A DNA stretch of 64,000 bases, from NCBI RefSeq assembly GCF_049860565.1, contig NZ_CP172056.1:3596001-3660000 (forward strand). Direction: 5' to 3'. The DNA comes from Desulfitobacterium_A nosdiversum (lineage in GTDB: Bacteria > Bacillota > Desulfitobacteriia > Desulfitobacteriales > Desulfitobacteriaceae). A program made the position numbers and the translations under genes. This document shows, in pieces, positions 43,601 through 52,076 of the stretch; position 1 is the stretch's first letter, and every line of letters starts with the position of its first letter. Below the pieces are notes generated by a model. The model worked only from the letters and a program-made list of their open reading frames with translations, was not told the origin of the DNA and did no database searches.

Positions 43601-43790
43601 TATCGGCGACATATATATTCCCCGTACTGTCTACCGCTATGCCCCGCGGACTGCTAAAAAAAGATTGCCGTACCGGTACAAGGGTAGATGAACTTGCAGC
43701 CGCAAATGCCTGTGTTCCGCCAATAAAGGATATTACGAGCATCAACGCCAGCATCAAACGCAAAATCCGTTTCCTTGTTCCTTGGTTCAT
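40533..43790 (-). CDS. Cell-wall-anchored surface protein, N-terminal part (12 NHL repeats, Ig-like domains)
   Basis: Start at ATG 43790 (GGAGG 8 nt upstream); signal peptide about 1-30 ending TQAFAA. Twelve NHL-type beta-propeller repeats of about 47 residues follow (GIAVDSTGNIYVADTSNNRI type), then an Ig-like domain (VTAGQTATFTVTASGTAPLS), a second Ig-like domain and Big-like repeats. The last ~35 codons (VLCSICQERRF...) are out of family; the true continuation is the 38437-40665 frame, one dinucleotide (TG in CTGTG) away. It would form a wall-bound propeller for protein or carbohydrate binding. Preceded on the same strand by a phosphorelay system. Confidence 0.82.
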   Translation of the reverse strand: MNQGTRKRILRLMLALMLVISFIGGTQAFAAASSSTLVPVRQSFFSSPRGIAVDSTGNIYVADTSNNRIQKFNSTGTLLATWGTAGSGQGQFSNPSGIAVDSTGNVYVADTSNNRIQIFSSTGTYLTRWGAYGSGDGWLSAPSGVAVDSEGNVYVADTANNRIQKFRITGAYLTQWGTTGSGDGQFSAPSGVAVDSTGNVYVTDSSNRRVQKFSSTGTYVTQWGTAGNGNGQFSNPSGIAVDSTGNVYVADALPNNLIQKFSSTGTYLTQWGTTGSGDGKFNTPVSIAVDSAGNVYVADCGNNRIQKFNSTGAFLASWQTTGSGDGQFNSPFGVAVDSGGNIYVADTNNHRIQKFDSAGAFVTKWGSNGGGSGQFNSPAGIAVDSGGNIYVVDTFNFRIQKFDSAGAFVTKWGSNGSGAGQFNSPAGIAVDSGGNIYVADAGNSRIQKFSPAGGFVASWGVVGSGDGQFGMPFGVAVDSLGNIYVADTYNHRIQKLDSTGAFVTKWGSGGSGDGQFDTPVGIAVDSGGNIYVADTYNHRVQKFDSAGTFVTKWGSGGNGDGQFNRPCGMAADSWGKVYVADTDNHRIQVTTSDAAPEAPSITTHPSDQTVTAGQTATFTVTASGTAPLSYQWKNDGVDIIGAASSTLTITNAQASDAGSYTCYVSNGAGNITSNAATLTVNPAPVAPAITIATQPAALTNVTESSISGSLTVAAAVSPSGTPAYEWFSCDDTSHTNPVTTGVTANTFTIPTTLTAGSYYYYCEVRAAGATPVNSNVATVVVNSAPSGTAPAVISINLISLDLGGTNTATIQVKLGQSGGNPNVLAGKATVTTTGGAISVTPATPADLTADGSITVTGISTGTATVSIGFSGGDVAFGDTKYDRIITVNVTDSSISPPSDAKDVTGVATPGGASISGAAITATVANGVTSQAIALSVSANASWKLYSDAACLNEIIDKTMVLSVGPNAAYVQVTAENGTTKVYTLTITRQDRAIASLAADINAVSGLIADVSGSTVTVTGTAMVTTTSGAALTLEIPSDVKVLCSICQERRFTAAVFLIPAKLCIIPAASLLASVSTWRSHRHSRA
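42030..43680 (-). repeat. Tandem 141-base NHL-coding repeats
   Basis: Twelve tandem units of about 141 bases inside the surface-protein gene, each coding VAVDSxGNIYVADTxNxRIQKF and WGsxGsGdGQF. Units 7-11 are nearly identical at DNA level (for example the AVDSGGNIYVADT segment), showing recent unit duplication or gene conversion. Confidence 0.85.
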
Positions 43791-43856
43791 CTGTTTTTCC
43801 TCCAACTCTTTCTTATTTTGGCGCCAGCTGAAATACCTCAGCGGCGGAAATTTCAA

Positions 43857-44370
43857 TCAATCGCTCCACCTGATAGAGCTTGTTTTCCCCATATCAGACG
43901 CTTTGCCAGAACAAGATACCCGCCCTTGTCCGTGGTGGATAAATAACCGGCTTCCCCGTCTGTGCATATCCCTCAGAAAGGCATCGTCCGCCCCGCACTC
44001 GTCATAGAGCCGGGCCGCCGCCTGTCTGTACTCCGGCTCTAAGAGCTGCGCCGGCGTGATTTCGGCGGCAAGGGTAATCTCAAGCCCTACACTGCTTTCA
44101 TCAAGCTGGCTGTAATACATGCCTTCGTAGACAAGCTCCCGTTCCTCCCGTTCATCGAAAACCGCCCGTATCCGAAGGTCGCCGCTCACCTCGTCGGATA
44201 CCACCTGCTTCAACCGGGCATTCGCATAATAAACACCGGGAGCAGGCCCCCGGATTGGCCAAATCATACAAATTGCCCCTTTCCATTTCGCTTGTGTTCA
44301 AAATAACATTTTCTGAAACCGGCAGGTACACCCTAAAAGTTACCTCTTTTGCGGAATGGGCGTACGACAA
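43857..44370 (-). pseudogene. Unrecognised protein, probably frameshifted
   Basis: The 44370 frame encodes SAKEVTFRVYLPVSENVILN, TSEMERGNLYD and then loses coherence. The second frame from about 44250 (PGVYYANARLKQVVSDEVSG, IRAVFDEREERELVYEGMYY, LEPEYRQAAARLYDECGADD) ends at 43857. A single indel in the G-run near 44245 would join them into about 170 residues. No family recognised. It sits between the response regulator and the surface protein on the same strand. Confidence 0.45.
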
Positions 44371-44403
44371 AAAAAGCCGGAGGCTTTGAACTCCCCCGGC
44401 TTT
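44368..44403 (-). terminator. Intrinsic terminator after the response regulator
   Basis: Minus strand GCCGGGGGAG-TTCAAAG-CCTCCGGC followed by TTTTTTT; it lies about 60 bases after the regulator stop. Confidence 0.65.
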
Positions 44404-44465
44404 GGTCTGAAATGCGGTTATAAAAATAGTTTTTCAATTCACTTCTTTTGCTGACGTACTTTTTC

Positions 44466-45050
44466 TCATAGATCGTCGCGACGACTTTTTTTTACATAAT
44501 TATAGGAATAGTGAAGCGCATCGCCTATTTCCTGATTGGTGTAGCCCAGCACAATCAGCCGCAATACTTTCTTCTCGGTGTCGCTTAAACCGGCTGATGT
44601 CTGTTCGAATTTTTCCTCATCAATCCTGATTTCCTGCCTGTTTTTCTCCATCATACTAAGCTGACGGAGCCGCTTGCCGTTTTCCAGATGTACCTTCAGC
44701 CGCGCCAGCAGGATTTCCTTGATAAACGGTTTGGTAATGTAGTCCACCGCGCCGCAGGACAGCCCCTTCAGTTCCGCTTCTGGTTTGGTCACCCCCGTGA
44801 GAAACAGAATGGGAATATCCTGCGCATCCTCTATTTCCCGCAGCGCGGTCAGCGTGTCAAAGCCGTTCAGCTCCGGCATATCGATGTCCAGCAGGATGAT
44901 GTCGGGCATATAGTCCGTCTGCAGCAGGGCAACCGCTTCACACCCTGATTTCACACAGCTTACCGCATAATTACCCCGCAGGATTTCTCCCGCCATTTTA
45001 AGAAGCGCCGGATCGTCGTCCACAATCAAAATCGTGTTTTTATCTTCCAA
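44466..45050 (-). CDS. Response regulator with LuxR-type HTH, frameshifted at the recognition helix
   Basis: TTG start at 45050 (GGAGGTG upstream). The receiver domain has ILIVDDDPALL, phosphoacceptor Asp in IILLDIDMPEL and YITKPFIKE. The C-terminal GerE/LuxR HTH begins normally (LSDTEKKVLRLIVLGYTNQE, IGDALHYSYNYVKK) but breaks at an eight-A homopolymer (44486-44493) and ends SRRDDL. With one A fewer the frame gives VVATIYEKKYVSKRSELKNY, the expected HTH end. Either the allele is off, or the A-run allows phase variation or slippage. Last gene of the phosphorelay cluster. Confidence 0.8.
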   Translation of the reverse strand: MEDKNTILIVDDDPALLKMAGEILRGNYAVSCVKSGCEAVALLQTDYMPDIILLDIDMPELNGFDTLTALREIEDAQDIPILFLTGVTKPEAELKGLSCGAVDYITKPFIKEILLARLKVHLENGKRLRQLSMMEKNRQEIRIDEEKFEQTSAGLSDTEKKVLRLIVLGYTNQEIGDALHYSYNYVKKSRRDDL

Positions 45051-45681
45051 CTGCGTCACCTCCCATGCCAATCAGGAGGCGCTCCGCTTCCCGAAATTCT
45101 ATCTCGTCAACCTTTTGCCAAATTTCTCGCAGGCGTTCTATGGTATCCGTCCTGTGGGACAAAGCAATCATGCGTTCAAGCGCCGCAAGAGCGTCCGGCT
45201 GCCGGTTGTGTTTAAGCAGTATCAGCAGCTCATCCATACTGATACCGGTATTTTCTGTTTCAACCTGCCCGGCCGGAAGCTCATCAAGCTCTGCAACAAA
45301 CTGTTTTAAACCTTCCTGCGCCCGGCTCCATTCATAGTACAGAACGGGCATCGTAAGTTCTAGATACGCATCGTTTTCCTCCATACACTGCTTTTCCACC
45401 TTGGCGGCAGTATCGGAAAGATTGACGGCTCCCACGGCTCTTGCTTTGCTTTTGAGGGAATGAACCGTAAATTTCAGGCTCTGCCAGTCTTTTTGTGCCT
45501 CAGCTTTCGCCGCTTCCCGCCTGCTCTTGTCGTAACTATCCACAAAAAACACCGCTAGATTTTTGTGCTGGAGCATATCGCCGCTCAAATAGCCCAAACC
45601 CTCCGCCAGGTCTATGCCGTAAACAGCCGCATCCCGCGCGAGCTTATTCTCGATCTCAGGGGGATCAGATTCTGTGCGCAC
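45040..45681 (-). CDS. HPt phosphotransfer domain protein (probable C-terminus of the hybrid kinase)
   Basis: 213 codons. KFTVHSLKSKARAVGAVNLS contains the phospho-accepting His of an HPt four-helix bundle. The N-terminus (YGIDLAEGLGYLSGDM) is the usual lead-in to an HPt domain fused to hybrid kinases. It overlaps the kinase frame by 70 bases, begins with GTG and has no clear ribosome site, so I think it was originally joined to the kinase and separated by a frameshift near 45670. It relays phosphate to the 44466 regulator. Confidence 0.75.
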   Translation of the reverse strand: MRTESDPPEIENKLARDAAVYGIDLAEGLGYLSGDMLQHKNLAVFFVDSYDKSRREAAKAEAQKDWQSLKFTVHSLKSKARAVGAVNLSDTAAKVEKQCMEENDAYLELTMPVLYYEWSRAQEGLKQFVAELDELPAGQVETENTGISMDELLILLKHNRQPDALAALERMIALSHRTDTIERLREIWQKVDEIEFREAERLLIGMGGDAVGR

Positions 45682-47450
45682 CGGTTATTGACTGTTATCA
45701 GATCTGCGGGAAGAAGCCCCATGAGCGTTTCCTCCAAATCCTTCCACATGATGGGTTTGGATAAGTATTTGATAAACCCTGCATTCAGCAAGGTTTGCTT
45801 TACCCCGGCCACAACATTGGCGGTCAGGGCCACCACCGGCGTATCAAAGCCGGGGATTTCCTTCAACGCGCGCAGGGTGTCGATACCGTCCATATCGGGC
45901 ATCATATAATCCATTAGAATAACATGATAGCGTTTTTTCGTAACCGCCTTGATACATTCCTTTCCGCTTATGGCCGTATCCACCCGCAGCAGTGTCCGGG
46001 AAAGCAGGGATTTTACGACCAGCAGGTTTTCCTCGCTGTCGTCCACCACAAGGACATTGCCGTCGGGAGCAATAAAGCTGCCTTCCCCTGCCGCTTCCTC
46101 TTTTGCCATTATCGTCCGCTTGTGGAGCGGCATTTTATTGTGAACCTTTTGCGGAATCTCCACGGAAAAGACGCTGCCGTGGCCCAAGCGGCTTGTTACA
46201 TCAATACGCCCCTGCATCAGATCGGTGAAATTTTTCGCTATGGCAAGACCCAGGCCGGTGCCTTCAATGTTCCGGTGGGCGGGGAGACTCACCCGGCTGA
46301 ACGCATCAAACAGCAGGGGGATGTTTTCCTCTTTGATACCGATCCCCGTATCGGAAACCGATACGCAGAGCAGTATTTCATCCTGAGCCTTTCCCGGCTT
46401 TTGGGCGAAGGAAAGTGTAACACCTCCCTGCTCCGTATACTTTGCCGCATTGCTTAAAAAATTGACAACCACCTGTTTGATATGTAAAAAATCACCGGTC
46501 AGCCCGCAGGGCAAGCTTTCGTCAGCCTGAACCTTAAACCCAATACCGTGCCGGCCAACCCGTTCCATTCCAATCATGGCAAGATCATCAATTAAATCCG
46601 CCGTCTGGTAATTTTCCGATACAATCTCCAGCTTCCCCGATTCGATTTTTGACATGTCCAGAATATTGTCGATAAGAGCCAGAAGGGTTTTGCCCGCGTT
46701 TTGGATATTCAGGCTGTAGTCCCTGACGCGCTCCGAGCCCCTTTCCCGAATAATCACTTCGTTCATGCCCAGCATGACATTGATAGGGGTCCGGATTTCG
46801 TGGCTCATATTAGCGAGAAAATTACTCTTTGCTTTGCTGAGCCGGAGCGCTTCCACGCGGGCGGCTTCAAGCTCCCGCTGCTGTTTGTTGTACATTCTGA
46901 AATGAATGTACAGGGTAACGCCCAGCGCAAGGCTGACACTGGAAAATCCGATGATGATGTCCGTTAGAAGTTCCTGTTCCGTTTGAAAAAAGCGGACGCT
47001 TTGGGGATACGCATACGCAGCCAGGCAGATTCCTATGTAGACCAGCATTTCTATGACCGCCATCACAATCATTTTTTTGCCTTCCAGCATAAAGACCGTA
47101 AACAAAACGGCAAACACAAAGAACGAAGGCATTCCACTGTGATAGCCTCCGCTGGTAAAAAACAAGACAGGGAAAAAGATCAGAAAGATGATAATCGTGG
47201 TGAACATGTAGCACTGCTGATATTTGCCGCTCTTGTAGGAGTAGTACAGCAGGCAGTACGCAAGCACCGCAGCAATCAGGTTAACCAGTATATTCCAAAA
47301 TCCTGCGTCTGTAAAAACACCCAAAACCGACATCATGATACCAATCGTCATGCCTGCCATTGCCAGTACGTTGAACAGCCGCACACGGAAATCCAGCCGC
47401 TTGGCTAAAAATTTATCACTGATAAAGCGAAGAAATCTGGTCACAAACAC
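45612..47450 (-). CDS. Hybrid sensor histidine kinase with receiver domain
   Basis: 612 codons: six membrane helices (about 25-190), H box SNFLANMSHEIRTPINV, N box VVNFLSNAAKYTEQGG, G1 SVSDTGIGIKEE, G2 EGTGLGLAIAKNF, then a receiver domain (NVLVVDDSEENLLVVKSLLS, VILMDYMMPDMDG). The C-terminal 25 residues (VNNRCAQNLIPLRS...) are out of family; the HPt sequence begins there in the next frame. With the HPt protein and the LuxR-type regulator it makes a His-Asp-His-Asp phosphorelay placed upstream of the surface-protein genes. Confidence 0.85.
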   Translation of the reverse strand: MFVTRFLRFISDKFLAKRLDFRVRLFNVLAMAGMTIGIMMSVLGVFTDAGFWNILVNLIAAVLAYCLLYYSYKSGKYQQCYMFTTIIIFLIFFPVLFFTSGGYHSGMPSFFVFAVLFTVFMLEGKKMIVMAVIEMLVYIGICLAAYAYPQSVRFFQTEQELLTDIIIGFSSVSLALGVTLYIHFRMYNKQQRELEAARVEALRLSKAKSNFLANMSHEIRTPINVMLGMNEVIIRERGSERVRDYSLNIQNAGKTLLALIDNILDMSKIESGKLEIVSENYQTADLIDDLAMIGMERVGRHGIGFKVQADESLPCGLTGDFLHIKQVVVNFLSNAAKYTEQGGVTLSFAQKPGKAQDEILLCVSVSDTGIGIKEENIPLLFDAFSRVSLPAHRNIEGTGLGLAIAKNFTDLMQGRIDVTSRLGHGSVFSVEIPQKVHNKMPLHKRTIMAKEEAAGEGSFIAPDGNVLVVDDSEENLLVVKSLLSRTLLRVDTAISGKECIKAVTKKRYHVILMDYMMPDMDGIDTLRALKEIPGFDTPVVALTANVVAGVKQTLLNAGFIKYLSKPIMWKDLEETLMGLLPADLITVNNRCAQNLIPLRSRISSRGMRLFTA

Positions 47451-47691
47451 CTCACGAAAAGTAAAAATTCTATATGCATAAAATTGTATGGCGAAACATT
47501 TATAGAAGTTTTTATAAAATAATTATACCATTGTAGATTTCAAAAATATCATCTGGAACAAAATTAACAAGAAATAGAACCTAAACCGTGCATCGATATA
47601 CTTTAATCTTTACAGGTAAGCTCTATTTACAATATTTTCAACCTGTGAGAATATAGGTTAATTCTTACATACGCTTTCGGAGGTTGATTCC

Positions 47692-48792
47692 TTGATTGAT
47701 TTTTACGCGCTTGGTTTATATTTACGAAACTGGCTTCTAATAATTGCTTGCTTTTTCCGTACAAGGTTGATGTCTAATTTTGCCAAAGACATGGAGATTT
47801 TAGCCCTTCGCAGCCAATTGTCCATCACTCAGCAGCAAATATTGAACGGTAAAATCTCCAAACCACGATTTACTCCCGCATTCCGACAGTTATGGAGATT
47901 ATTATCAACACTCCTGCCTGATTGGCAGTCAGCTTTATTCCTTGTCAAACCAGAAACGGTTATTGGCTGGCATCGAAAGTCCTTTAAGTTTTTCTGGAAA
48001 CTGAAATCCAGAAAACCTGGCAGACCTAAAATCTCTCCTGCAACCATTGCCCTGATCAAAAGAATTCATCGGGAAAATCTTTTGCTTTCTCCTGAAAAGA
48101 TTCATGAGCAGCTGGTTAACCTTGGCATTTCTGATACTCCTGCCCCAAACACCATTGCGAAATACATTCCCAAGTCACCAAAGACTCCAAACGGAAAACA
48201 GATTCTATCTTGGAAAACGTTTCTTCACAACCACAGAAATAATATCTGGGCAATGGATTTCTTTGTCGTTCCCACTCTATATTTCAAGATGCTGTATGTC
48301 CTCGTTATCATTAGTCATGACCGCAGGAAGATCGAACATTTTGCTGTTACTTCCAATCCATCATCTGCTTGGGTAGCGCAAGAGATCAGAGAAGCTACCC
48401 CCTATGGCGCAACGCCGGAATATCTGATTCATGATAACGATACCATCTTCACTTCGTCATACTTTAACCAATTTCTCAATAACACAAATATCAAATCCAA
48501 GAAAACTGGTTACCACTGCCCATGGCAAAATGGTATTTGTGAGAGGGTTATAGGCACCCTCCGCAGAGAATTGCTTTATCATATCATTCCGTTCAACCAA
48601 AGGCATCTTGAATCTCTGCTTAGTGGATATATCAACAAATATTATAATCCTGCAAGGACGCATCAGGGCATTGAGTGCCAGATCCCTGTTCCATCAATAG
48701 AATGGCCGGTTTCTTCTGCAGCGGATACAGTTTTGGTTTCTGAACCGATTCTCGGAGGGTTGTATCACAACTACAAGAAACTGGCAGCTTGA
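47692..48792 (+). mobile_element. Transposase with DDE integrase core
   Basis: 366 codons from TTG 47692 (GGAGG 10 nt upstream); a later ATG at about 47770 is an alternative. Integrase-core residues: Asp in NNIWAMDFFVV, Asp in YLIHDNDTIF, Glu in WQNGICERVIGTLRRELL, then YYNPARTHQGIE. A helix-rich DNA-binding N-terminus precedes them. This fits the IS3/IS481-like rve group. I could not define terminal inverted repeats or a target duplication: the 220 bases before the start and the 190 bases after the stop show no clear matching ends. The gene appears intact. Confidence 0.75.
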
Positions 48793-48984
48793 TTTTTATT
48801 ATCATCTAACGAATTGAATTGATTCACCTGGATTGATATTTTTTTGCTATGTGCAAAATTAACTGGCATCTGTATTCCAACATCAGAATGCCTTTTTTTG
48901 TTGGCGTTTTAGGGTTTGATCGGTAATCTAAACATAGTATTTAATTGACTTATTGTTCTATTCTAACACCAGCCTTGCTTCAGA

Positions 48985-49130
48985 TGATATTTTTGAAGGC
49001 TACACCTCTGGTATCCCCTTGGCGGAAGCCCATATTTCTGAAACAGTCGCCTGGACAGGCAATTTTTTCATCGATTTGGCGCCTGCTTTTGCGTTACAAT
49101 TCAAGTAAATTGTAAGCAAGTTTATTTAGT
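48985..49130 (-). repeat. HVE repeat R13 (5' part only)
   Basis: Minus strand from 49113: dyad TTACAATT-TACTTG-AATTGTAA (one mismatch inside), then a frame ATVSEIWASAKGIPEV, after which the GIFFVxSRHVE core is missing and a stop occurs. It aligns with the 5' half of R12 over about 100 bases and follows the nitroreductase stop directly. Confidence 0.65.
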
Positions 49131-49144
49131 AAATATCTATTTAA

Positions 49145-49645
49145 TTACCATCTGTTATAATGTATTCTTGATTTGTTAAATCTACTCACAGTTTCTCTTT
49201 GTTCATTTGGATATCCTACAGGTATTATTGACAAAGGAATTACACTTTCTGGCAAGCTCAAAAGCTTTTTAAGAGCATCTACTATATCTTCTATTGGATA
49301 AACTCCAAGCCATACAGCTCCTAACCCTTTATCTTCAGCTGCTAATAATATATTTTCTGTAGCTGCCGAGCAGTCTTGCACCCAGAAATCTTTAAGTACC
49401 TCCTTACCTTTATCTCCACATACTACAATTGCCAAATTTGTATTTAATAACATTTTTGAGTAGGGGTGGAATTCGGTTATTTTTTTCATAATCTCCTTAT
49501 CCCTTAAAACTACAAATTCCCAAGGCTGTTCATTTGCAGCAGAAGGTGCCTGCATTCCAGCCCTTAATAATTCTTCAACGATATCATCACTTAACTTTAT
49601 ATCCTTGTACTTTCTTATGCTTTTTCTGTTTAGTATTACATTCAT
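49145..49645 (-). CDS. Nitroreductase family protein
   Basis: 166 residues: RKSIRKYKD (FMN phosphate binding), AGMQAPSAANEQPWEFVVL, TENILLAAEDKGLGAVWLGVYP and VIPLSIIPVGYP. This is the short single-domain nitroreductase pattern; it binds FMN, acts as a dimer and uses NAD(P)H to reduce nitro compounds or quinones. Ribosome site AGGAGAG upstream. Followed on the same strand by R13. The 49646-50014 gap to the next gene holds a weak inverted repeat near 49920 and no gene. Confidence 0.85.
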   Translation of the reverse strand: MNVILNRKSIRKYKDIKLSDDIVEELLRAGMQAPSAANEQPWEFVVLRDKEIMKKITEFHPYSKMLLNTNLAIVVCGDKGKEVLKDFWVQDCSAATENILLAAEDKGLGAVWLGVYPIEDIVDALKKLLSLPESVIPLSIIPVGYPNEQRETVSRFNKSRIHYNRW

Positions 49646-50014
49646 TTTAATCTCTCCTTTATTAATTACGCATAGTGCTTATTAGCGAAAAACATCTTCA
49701 ATAGTATTTGCTGTTCTCCTTACTTCTGCAACAATGGAACCAAGCCTTTCCGCCAGTGTTTTGTTACTACTTCCTTAAGTTAGGTTTCTGAAAGCATTAT
49801 AGTTTTTAACCATGACAGCAGGTAATTGATAATAACATAGAGAAAAGCAAATAGCTTGCAAGAGCACTCTTAAAAAAGGCGTATATTTACTCAAGACCAG
49901 CCATTTGCTTTTTTCTACTATGGTAACCTATACCCATACATGGCGGAAAGTTTACCATAACCAGAAACTGATTTTCACTTTTGATCATCATGAATATTGG
50001 CTGTAAGCCTCGGA

Positions 50015-50845
50015 TCATTTTGCAAAGTAATGACCATGTTCGAGATCCGAGATCAGTGTAGGATGCACTGGCCGCCAGTTCAAGAGTTCTTGAGTGTGTA
50101 CGCTCGACCTAGGGAAGTCAAGTGCCGCAAAGGCACCGAGAAAACCGAAGTGGGCATCTGCTTCTTCGCGTGAAATACTGACCACCGGTAGGTTTAGATG
50201 GCGGCCGATTACATCGGCGATGTCGCGGAATGGTACTCCCTCATCACCGACTCCGTCCAGTTGTGATCCTGCTGGGGCGGCTTCCAGCGCCAAGCGGAAC
50301 AGGCGTGCCGCATCGAGGCGATGTACAGCCGGCCAGCGGTTGGAGCCATCGCCGATGTAGGCAGAGAGGCCCTTTTCGCGGGCGATGTTGATCAGTCCCG
50401 GCACAAAGCCCTTATCTCCCTCGCCATGCACGGATGGTGCAAGCAACACGATTGATGTCCGCACACCACGCTTTGCCAGCGCCATCGTCGCATTATCTGA
50501 AGCTGTCCCATTTGCATGAGCGGTAGTCACAAACGGCTTACCGGAACCTTCAAGCACTTCCCCTATCGTCTCTATAACTCGTAAATCGGTACCGAGTGAA
50601 CGGGCAAAATCTGAGAAATTGTGTCCAAACGCCAAGTGAATGACGCCATCCGCAATGGCAGCGCCACTCCGAAGGCTATCCAGGTCGTCAAGTGAACCTT
50701 GGTGTACTTCGGCTCCCGATTCCTTTAGTTTTGCAGCGCCATTGTCTGAACGGGTCAGACCAATAACTTTATGTCCAGCATCTATGAGTTCCCGAACAAC
50801 GGCAGAACCGATATAACCTGTAGCTCCTGTTACAAAAATACGCAT
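50015..50845 (-). CDS. NAD-dependent epimerase/dehydratase family (extended SDR)
   Basis: 276 residues. N-terminal RIFVTGATGYIGSAVVRELI with the GxxGxxG NAD(P) loop, GLTRSDNGAAKLKESGAEVH at the second strand, then VIHLAFGHN and FVTTAHANGTASD. The usual YxxxK Tyr is replaced in this subfamily (NmrA/YwnB-like), so it may be a reductase or a redox-sensing protein. High GC relative to its flanks. Ribosome site AAGGAGG upstream. Confidence 0.8.
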   Translation of the reverse strand: MRIFVTGATGYIGSAVVRELIDAGHKVIGLTRSDNGAAKLKESGAEVHQGSLDDLDSLRSGAAIADGVIHLAFGHNFSDFARSLGTDLRVIETIGEVLEGSGKPFVTTAHANGTASDNATMALAKRGVRTSIVLLAPSVHGEGDKGFVPGLINIAREKGLSAYIGDGSNRWPAVHRLDAARLFRLALEAAPAGSQLDGVGDEGVPFRDIADVIGRHLNLPVVSISREEADAHFGFLGAFAALDFPRSSVHTQELLNWRPVHPTLISDLEHGHYFAK

Positions 50846-50964
50846 AGTAAAATCCTCCTTAAAAGTTAAGCAGTAAACACTGCTGATTTTGAATTGTAAG
50901 AATTGAATAATTATTACTTTTTAGTCAAGTCTGATCTTATTGCCAAGTGACTTACAATGGGTTT

Positions 50965-51767
50965 CTATCCACCAAACGTCGATAGGTATACATCGGATAA
51001 CCAACCATCAGCCCACCTGTAACCTGCATATTTTTGCGGCAAATTCAGAATATCAAGCAATGGCTTATAACCGGAAGAGGCACAACCATCAAAGAATCCG
51101 GTAATGCAGGTTCCGAGACCGATGGATGGTGCGAACAGTTCCGCATAAGTCAGTGAAAAGAGAGTACTGTCCCAACTGGTGGGCAAAGAACTTTTATCAA
51201 CTATGGCTACCACCAGACAAGGAGCACCATGCAATACAACATCCGTACCATTCTGTCGGTAGCTGGCTACGTGCGCGGTGAATGGGGCTTCATAAGGCGA
51301 TCCGGCAAAAGCCGGAGTTTTCAGCGCCTCTTCCAGTCAGTCAATTGCAACCGCGGTTATCCTATGTAGTGTGTCCTGATCATCAATGACAAGATAGGAA
51401 ACACCTTGCGAATTGCCGCTTGTTTGCGCAAATCTAGCAATATTTCGAAGTTGCCCAATCTTTTCCCTTGGAACGGGCAACTTTTTAAATTCCCTGATTG
51501 AACGTCTTCTGCGAAGAAACAGGGCTGCAGTGTCTTCGCCAGAGCCGGTGCATCTCCCAGGGGTATTTGATTTGCTAAAGGTGATTTCACATTATCAAGT
51601 CCAGCCGATGGACAAATAGCCACGCAGTGTCCGCAGGCAAGACACTGTGGGTTAACAGCCTTTGCCCCGTGTTCATCCACGCCTATAGAACCTATAGGGC
51701 AAACTTTGGTACAACTGCCACACTTAGTACATTTTCTCGGATCAACCTTTATTAAAATCCATATTAA
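50965..51767 (-). pseudogene. Ferredoxin-nitroreductase fusion protein, multiply frameshifted
   Basis: Start ATG 51767 with GGAGG 9 nt upstream reads only seven codons before a stop. In the next frame come KVDPRKCTKCGSCTKVCP and CLACGHCVAICP, two 4Fe-4S clusters. Then, after another shift, the nitroreductase domain: RRSIREFKKLPVPREKIGQL, FAQTSGNSQGVSYLVIDD, a TGA stop after TAVAID, and LHGAPCLVVAIVDKSSLPT with PSIGLGTCITGFFDG to 50965. At least two frameshifts and one nonsense codon. Intact members reduce nitro compounds or quinones in anaerobes. Confidence 0.8.
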
Positions 51768-51924
51768 CGTTCCTCCTTTTGCGATGAGTACAATATTTGT
51801 ATTACAAGTTACACATATTATTATTTGTAACTTGTAATATTGATTTTATCATATTGTCTTACAAATTACAATATATTAAATATGTAACTTTATTATCAAA
51901 GATAAAAAGCTTCGGAATACAAAT

Positions 51925-51964
51925 AAAGCCCTTAACAATTCCTATTTGGAACGTCAAGGGCTTT
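51925..51964. terminator. Bidirectional terminator-like hairpin
   Basis: AAAGCCCTT (51925-51933) pairs with AAGGGCTTT (51956-51964), with T-rich tails on both sides. It lies downstream of the TetR gene on the minus strand. The 51768-52076 stretch holds nothing else I can support. Confidence 0.5.
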
Positions 51965-52076
51965 AAGTTTACTTCTTTGTTGTTTGGAGCGTTGTCAACA
52001 TTTAGGAAACACCTGGTACGGGCCTTCAAGCTAGGTGTTGTGAGAGGACGAGGGCCGGCCAGCCTCTCTATTCGAT

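Noticed and set aside
47470..48980. Complete insertion sequence boundaries around the transposase
   Set aside because: I could not find convincing terminal inverted repeats or a target duplication on either side, so only the transposase gene is reported.
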